Positions 40,518 through 44,423 of a stretch of 44,423 nucleotides of DNA are shown here, piece by piece. The stretch lies in contig CAZAMP010000036.1 of the NCBI GenBank assembly GCA_964486455.1, forward strand, positions 1 to 44,423, written 5' to 3'. This DNA comes from CAZAMP01 sp964486455. Lineage in GTDB: Bacteria; Eisenbacteria; RBG-16-71-46; CAZAMP01. Numbering within the stretch: the first letter of the stretch is position 1; every line of letters starts with the position of its first letter. The position numbers and the translations under genes were made by a program. The notes beneath the pieces were generated by a model. The model had not been told where the DNA came from. It ran no database searches and was given only the letters and a program-made list of their open reading frames with translations.

Positions 40518-41867
40518 CTACCTCTGGCGGTCATTCAGAATCCCCGCAAGCCCCTCCGTGAGCGCCATGCGCGAGTAGTGGGCGATCGCGTCGCGTCGGG
40601 CGGTGCGGCTGCCCTCGATCTCGGCGCGGAGCTCGCCGGACGCGTAGCTGTCGAAGAAGCGCCCGATCGCCGTCGCCACCTCGCCGACATCGCCGGGCGG
40701 CACGACGACTCCACCATCCACTTCGCGAATCACGTCGGCCGTTGGACTCGCGGGCGGCACCAGTCCGAGTATCGGCGCGCCGGCATAGATGTATTCGAAC
40801 ACCTTTCCGGAGATGCGCCGCACGCGCATCGCTTCGAGATCCGCGAGGGTCAGAAGCAGAACGTCCGCCCCCAGCTGATAGGCGAGCGTCTCAGCGTGCG
40901 GTGTGTGCCCGTGAAACGTCACCATCCGCGAAAGAGGCGGCTCCTTCACGAGAGACCGGAGCGTTGGATCGAATTCACCCAGGAAGTGAACCTCGCACCG
41001 CTCCGCGACGTCGGCGCGCTCGGCGACAAGTCGCCGGAGGCCGTCGAAGAACAGCTCCGGCCCATACATCGCCTGAGCCTTGCCGGTGTAGACGATGGCG
41101 AAGCGGTCGAATCGCTTCGGTGTGATGTCGGCATAGTCGTCCGGGTCATACCCGTTCGTGATGAGATGGAACTTCGACTCCGGCTCGGACGGATGCGCGT
41201 CGCGGAGAAGATCCTGAAACCCGGGGGCGGTCACGACGATCGCGTCGGCGTCCCGGATTACTCGACGCTCCATCCGTGTTTCGGCGCGCCGGCGGGAGGG
41301 GCGCTCATGAGCCCGGGTTTCCTCGAAGGCATGTGACCAGGGATCTCGAAAGTCGCACACGAGCGGACGTCCGGTGCGGTGTTTGAGCCATCGCCCGAGA
41401 AGATGCGTGGAGTTCGGCGGAGAAGTGGAGTAGATCGCGTCGAACCCGGCCCCCCGATGAATCCGAAGCGCTCGATACGCGGCGAACGGCCACCACGCCA
41501 CGCGCGAGTCCGGCACGAGCAGCAGATCCCGCAACCGCCCGCGAAGTCCGTGGGTCATTCGCTCATCTTCAGCGGTCGTCGTCCCCTCGGCGACACGCAT
41601 CTCCGCCGTTCGCCTGGGCGGTAGCAACGTGCGCGTGCGATGGATTTCAACCTCGTCGGGAAGACGCTCGAGGAGACTGGGGTCGTGGCCCCTGCAGTCC
41701 TCCTCGCGAATCGTCAGAATGACCGGCAGCCAGCCGAAACGACTCAGGTGCGTCGCGAACTTGAGTGGGCGAAGGACACCACCACCCCCCCCCGGTGGAA
41801 ACTCGTGGAGGAGCATGAGGAGCCGCCGGGCGCGCCTAACGGAGCGATCTGGCGAACGGTTGCCCAT
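40518..41867 (-). CDS. Family-4 type glycosyltransferase
   Basis: 449 residues from the ATG at 41867, 5 nt past the guaB stop; the frame is open further upstream into guaB. GT-B fold: LMLLHEFPPGGGGGVLRPLKFA at the N-terminus (the glycine loop), DAIYSTSPPNSTHLLG, LITNGYDPDDYAD, FAIVYTGKAQAMYGPELFF, and SGKVFEYIYAGAPILGLVPP in the donor domain. The order and spacing match the enzyme at 9338-10681 (447 residues), so the two are probable paralogues acting on surface glycans with different specificity. The ribosome site is weak, suggesting translation coupled to guaB. Donor and acceptor unknown. Confidence 0.83.
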   Translation of the reverse strand: MGNRSPDRSVRRARRLLMLLHEFPPGGGGGVLRPLKFATHLSRFGWLPVILTIREEDCRGHDPSLLERLPDEVEIHRTRTLLPPRRTAEMRVAEGTTTAEDERMTHGLRGRLRDLLLVPDSRVAWWPFAAYRALRIHRGAGFDAIYSTSPPNSTHLLGRWLKHRTGRPLVCDFRDPWSHAFEETRAHERPSRRRAETRMERRVIRDADAIVVTAPGFQDLLRDAHPSEPESKFHLITNGYDPDDYADITPKRFDRFAIVYTGKAQAMYGPELFFDGLRRLVAERADVAERCEVHFLGEFDPTLRSLVKEPPLSRMVTFHGHTPHAETLAYQLGADVLLLTLADLEAMRVRRISGKVFEYIYAGAPILGLVPPASPTADVIREVDGGVVVPPGDVGEVATAIGRFFDSYASGELRAEIEGSRTARRDAIAHYSRMALTEGLAGILNDRQR

Positions 41868-41872
41868 GGCAA

Positions 41873-43345
41873 CTACCGCGCCTCGTAGTTCGGTGCTTCC
41901 TTCGTGATGGTGAGATCGTGCGGATGGCTCTCGATCATGCCGGCGTGCGTGACCCGCTGGAAGCGCGTCTTCGTGCGCATGTCGTCGACGGTCCCCACGC
42001 CGCAATACCCCATGCCGGCGCGAAGCCCGCCGACGAGCTGAAACACGACCGCCGCAAGCATGCCCTTGTACGGGACGCGTCCTTCGATGCCTTCCGCAAT
42101 GAGCTTGTCCTTGTCCTCGATACCGGCTTGGCCGTAGCGATCGCGGCTACCGCGGCTCTCCATTGCGCCGATCGAGCCCATACCCCGATAGACCTTGTAG
42201 GAGCGCCCCTGGAAGAGGATCGTCTCGCCCGGGCTTTCTTCCGTGCCCGCGAGGAGGCTGCCGACCATGACCGAGTTAGCGCCGGCGGCGATGGCCTTGA
42301 CGATGTCACCCGAGTAGCGAATGCCACCGTCAGCGACGACGGGGACGCCCGCCTCCCCGCACTGGTCGACGCAATCCGCAATTGCCGTGACTTGTGGAAC
42401 GCCGATGCCGGCGACGACCCGCGTCGTGCAGATGGCGCTCGGTCCGATCCCGACCTTGACGACGTCCGCACCGGCGGCGCAGAGATCTCTCGCGGCTTCG
42501 GCCGTCGCGATGTTGCCGGCCATGACGTCGACGTCCGGATGCCGCTTCTTCAGATCTTCGGTGGCGCGGATGATGTTCGTCGAGTGACCGTGCGCGCTGT
42601 CGAGACACAGCACATCGACACCGACCCTGACCAGCTCCGCGGCACGCTCGAGATGGTCACCGGCGCCGCCCACGGCGGCACCGACGCGCAGTCGACCCTT
42701 CTCATCCTTGCATGCGTGCGGGTACTTGATCCGCTTCTGAATGTCCTTGACGGTGATCAACCCCTTCAGGGAAAAGTCAGTATCGACGACGAGAAGCTTC
42801 TCGATGCGATTCTTGTGGAGGATCCTCTTGGCGTCATCCAGCGTCGTTCCGACCGGGACCGTGATGAGATCGTCGCTGGTCATGACATCCGCGACCGGGA
42901 CATCCGTGCTGTCGATAAAGCGAAGGTCTCGGTTCGTGAGAATGCCGACGAGCCTTCCGCCCTCCGTGATCGGCACGCCCGAGATTCGGTACTTGGACAT
43001 GAGGTCCAGCGCTTCACGAACCGTGGCACTGGCCGACAGCGTTATCGGATCCAAGATCATGCCGCTCTCGGATCGCTTGACCTTGTCGACCTCTTCTGCC
43101 TGAGTTCCGATATCGAGGTTTCGGTGGATGACACCCAACCCACCTTCCCGAGCCAGGGCGATCGCGAGCTGCGATTCGGTCACCGTGTCCATCGCGGCCG
43201 AAATGAGTGGAATGTTCAGACGAATCTTGCGGGTGAGCCGTGTTGACGTGTCGACATCGTTCGGATGGACGTCACTCTTGGCCGGTACAAGAAGCACATC
43301 GTCAAATGTCAGCCCCTCGCCCGGTACGAATCGCTCGTTCCGCAA
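41873..43345 (-). CDS. guaB: IMP dehydrogenase
   Basis: 490 residues, typical for GuaB (~485-490). It oxidises IMP to XMP with NAD+, the committed step of GMP synthesis. Present are LTFDDVLLVP at the N-terminus, the CBS-pair insert (about 90-210; TLSASATVREALDLMSKYRIS and TSDDLITVPVGTTLDDA), the catalytic Cys loop GPSAICTTRVVAG, DGGIRYSGDIVKAIAAGA for IMP binding and the flap GRVPYKG. I place the start at a TTG (43343-43345), because AGGAGG lies 5 nt before it; an upstream in-frame TTG at 43373-43375 has no such site. The downstream glycosyltransferase follows at 5 nt. Confidence 0.93.
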   Translation of the reverse strand: MRNERFVPGEGLTFDDVLLVPAKSDVHPNDVDTSTRLTRKIRLNIPLISAAMDTVTESQLAIALAREGGLGVIHRNLDIGTQAEEVDKVKRSESGMILDPITLSASATVREALDLMSKYRISGVPITEGGRLVGILTNRDLRFIDSTDVPVADVMTSDDLITVPVGTTLDDAKRILHKNRIEKLLVVDTDFSLKGLITVKDIQKRIKYPHACKDEKGRLRVGAAVGGAGDHLERAAELVRVGVDVLCLDSAHGHSTNIIRATEDLKKRHPDVDVMAGNIATAEAARDLCAAGADVVKVGIGPSAICTTRVVAGIGVPQVTAIADCVDQCGEAGVPVVADGGIRYSGDIVKAIAAGANSVMVGSLLAGTEESPGETILFQGRSYKVYRGMGSIGAMESRGSRDRYGQAGIEDKDKLIAEGIEGRVPYKGMLAAVVFQLVGGLRAGMGYCGVGTVDDMRTKTRFQRVTHAGMIESHPHDLTITKEAPNYEAR

Positions 43346-43377
43346 CGACTCCTCCTCTCGTTTCGAGGTTTGCAAGA

Positions 43378-43405
43378 GAGCCCGGCAGCAATGCTGACCG
43401 GGCTC
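43378..43405 (-). terminator. Hairpin between the small outer-membrane gene and guaB
   Basis: GAGCCCGG (43378-43385) pairs with CCGGGCTC (43398-43405), with an inner CAGC/GCTG stem and a 3-nt loop. On the minus strand it follows the gene at 43433 and is trailed by TCTTGC, a weak U tail. It may terminate that gene or attenuate read-through into guaB, for which no separate promoter is obvious. Confidence 0.55.
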
Positions 43406-43432
43406 CTCAGACGCACGCTGGTGGATGGAACG

Positions 43433-44119
43433 CTACTCTTCCAAATCCTCCGGCGGGACGAAGCGTGTGAGATCGAAATACACCTTCACACCCAGTCGGA
43501 TGGCGACGTATGCGTCGTTTCCATTCCAGCCGCTCGGCCGATCCTCTTCGTTCGCGCTGAATATGAAGTGGCCGAGCGCCTCCGCCTGAAGCGACACGGA
43601 CTCGGACAGCGGATACTCGTAGCCGGCCAGAGCGTGAACGCCGGGATCGAACGAAAAGATCTTGCCGGAGCCGATCTTCTTGTTCGCGTCGCCGTCATGC
43701 TGAAACTTGCCGGAGATCTTGTAGCGCCAGTAGTACAGTCCGAACCCGCCACCCGCGTACAGGAACCGCTCCGAGTCGGGGTTGATGCGTCGGATGTAGG
43801 AAAGAATGTTCGAATTCACGATCTTGACCGGCTTCGGATGGCCAAAACGTTCCCGATCCTCAGCGGACGGCGAATACGCGTTCCAACCAACGGTGATGTC
43901 GAGTCTCACCGCGCTTCGAGCGGACATGGAGTACTCTCCCGTCCCGCCGAAGCTCGGGCGTGGTTTGGCGCTGTCCTTCGAGTCCTCGTCGGCAAGGTAG
44001 AGCATGCCTCCGACGACGCCGGAGATCGCGCCCATTCTCTCGTTGGTGAAGGCTGAGGAAACCGATGGCAGCAGAACCAACCCCACCAGCACAGCCACCA
44101 CGGCCAATCGGTTATGCAT
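43433..44119 (-). CDS. Small outer-membrane beta-barrel-like protein
   Basis: 228 residues with a signal peptide (MHNRLAVVAVLVGLVLLPSVSSA). The mature part alternates hydrophobic and polar residues with aromatic belts: ARSAVRLDITVGWNAYSPS, RFLYAGGGFGLYYWRYKIS, FDPGVHALAGYEYPLSESV and a last strand AYVAIRLGVKVYFDL. This resembles OmpW/OmpA-type 8-stranded barrels. An acidic tail (PPEDLEE) follows the last strand instead of a terminal Phe. The ATG has AGGAG at 7 nt and an excellent promoter upstream. Function unknown. Confidence 0.75.
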   Translation of the reverse strand: MHNRLAVVAVLVGLVLLPSVSSAFTNERMGAISGVVGGMLYLADEDSKDSAKPRPSFGGTGEYSMSARSAVRLDITVGWNAYSPSAEDRERFGHPKPVKIVNSNILSYIRRINPDSERFLYAGGGFGLYYWRYKISGKFQHDGDANKKIGSGKIFSFDPGVHALAGYEYPLSESVSLQAEALGHFIFSANEEDRPSGWNGNDAYVAIRLGVKVYFDLTRFVPPEDLEE

Positions 44120-44186
44120 CCCGAACTCCTATCTCTTCTATCTGCAAACGCTCAAAGCGAGTACGGGCAGATTCGAGGTGCGCGCG

Positions 44187-44215
44187 AGTATAGGAAACAG
44201 CGATGAGGACGTCAA
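44187..44215 (-). promoter_or_regulatory. Near-consensus sigma-70 promoter for the small outer-membrane protein
   Basis: On the minus strand TTGACG (44210-44215), a 17-nt spacer and TATACT (44187-44192). It leaves a leader of about 60 nt before the ATG at 44119. This is the best -35/-10 pair in the window. Confidence 0.65.
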
Positions 44216-44423
44216 GATTGGGTAGAGACAAAGGGGCCGGGGCCGGACGCGGATTTGTGCCCGCCGGCGCAAGCTGCGCGACGGTCTGGGGGGGGGCGGA
44301 TCCCAGGGCCGCGGTGAGAGGGCGGGAAGCCGAGCGGAGCGGCATGAAACCGTGCTCTGCCCCCCCGCCCTGCGGCCCGTGTTAGGCGGGTTGGGGGGGT
44401 GCGGGGGGGGGGCTGGGGGGGGG
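44216..44423. other. GC-rich contig edge degrading into poly-G
   Basis: No gene. From about 44281 the sequence is very G/C rich with complementary blocks (AGGGCCGC near 44306 with GCGGCCC near 44372), possibly a further, damaged hairpin element. It ends in runs of G interrupted by single bases from about 44388, read as sequencing artefact as at the left edge. Confidence 0.55.

Noticed and set aside
41918..43246. Plus-strand open frame (442 codons) opposite guaB
   Set aside because: guaB is unambiguous on the other strand; this frame has no recognisable domain or ribosome site.

Overview
The window is about 44.4 kb of high-GC DNA (low-to-mid 60s percent by eye) from a diderm bacterium, evidently a draft or metagenome contig: it begins and ends in poly-G and has one 100-N scaffold gap. 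Lipoproteins with clear lipoboxes, an outer-membrane barrel ending in Phe, a FlgD-like C-terminal sorting domain, a BshB1-type deacetylase and a long GreA-domain protein fit an FCB-group or related candidate phylum (Eisenbacteria, Krumholzibacteriota and Latescibacterota types come to mind). That placement is inference; no rRNA or ribosomal-protein gene is present to settle it.

Layout. 0.5-5.3 kb (minus): a divergent polysaccharide deacetylase, two small lipoproteins and a ~640-residue beta-barrel protein. 5.5-8.4 kb: BshB1-like deacetylase, pyruvoyl-dependent arginine decarboxylase and an alkaline-phosphatase-superfamily lipoprotein. 8.7-11.1 kb: DUF4870-like membrane protein, a family-4 glycosyltransferase and a small membrane protein. 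11.1-14.5 kb: a gene-free, strongly structured stretch followed by a UvrA protein. 14.7-21.3 kb: a PPIase-like lipoprotein overlapping a sulfatase-TPR lipoprotein, a PMT-type glycosyltransferase/TPR gene broken by the N gap, and a secreted protein. 21.7-26.3 kb: a tandem ThyX protein, a sugar-1-phosphate nucleotidylyltransferase and a DUF255 lipoprotein. 26.5-33.1 kb: glycogen synthase-DUF4912 overlapping a GH57 branching enzyme, then the large GreA-domain protein. 33.5-44.1 kb: small exported protein, M42 aminopeptidase, DUF3857 protein, a large secreted propeller protein, an APH-type kinase, a second glycosyltransferase, IMP dehydrogenase and a small outer-membrane protein.

These are mostly housekeeping and cell-envelope genes in short operons: glycogen synthesis (glgA plus branching enzyme), surface-glycan synthesis (nucleotidylyltransferase and glycosyltransferases), envelope biogenesis, DNA repair, dTMP, GMP and polyamine synthesis. 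No phage, IS, CRISPR, rRNA or tRNA was found.

The most unusual signal lies outside the genes. At least five or six intergenic hairpin elements sit at or overlapping gene 3' ends. They share a conserved core (GAGCGAGC...GA(A/G)GATC - inner stem - TAGC(C/T)GA...GCGGGCGCGG, or a related 44-nt core) while their long outer stems and inner stems differ in sequence from copy to copy yet stay self-complementary. Also notable is a ~290-nt intergenic region (11118-11405) with several nested stems and a predicted pseudoknot, which matches no RNA family I recognise.
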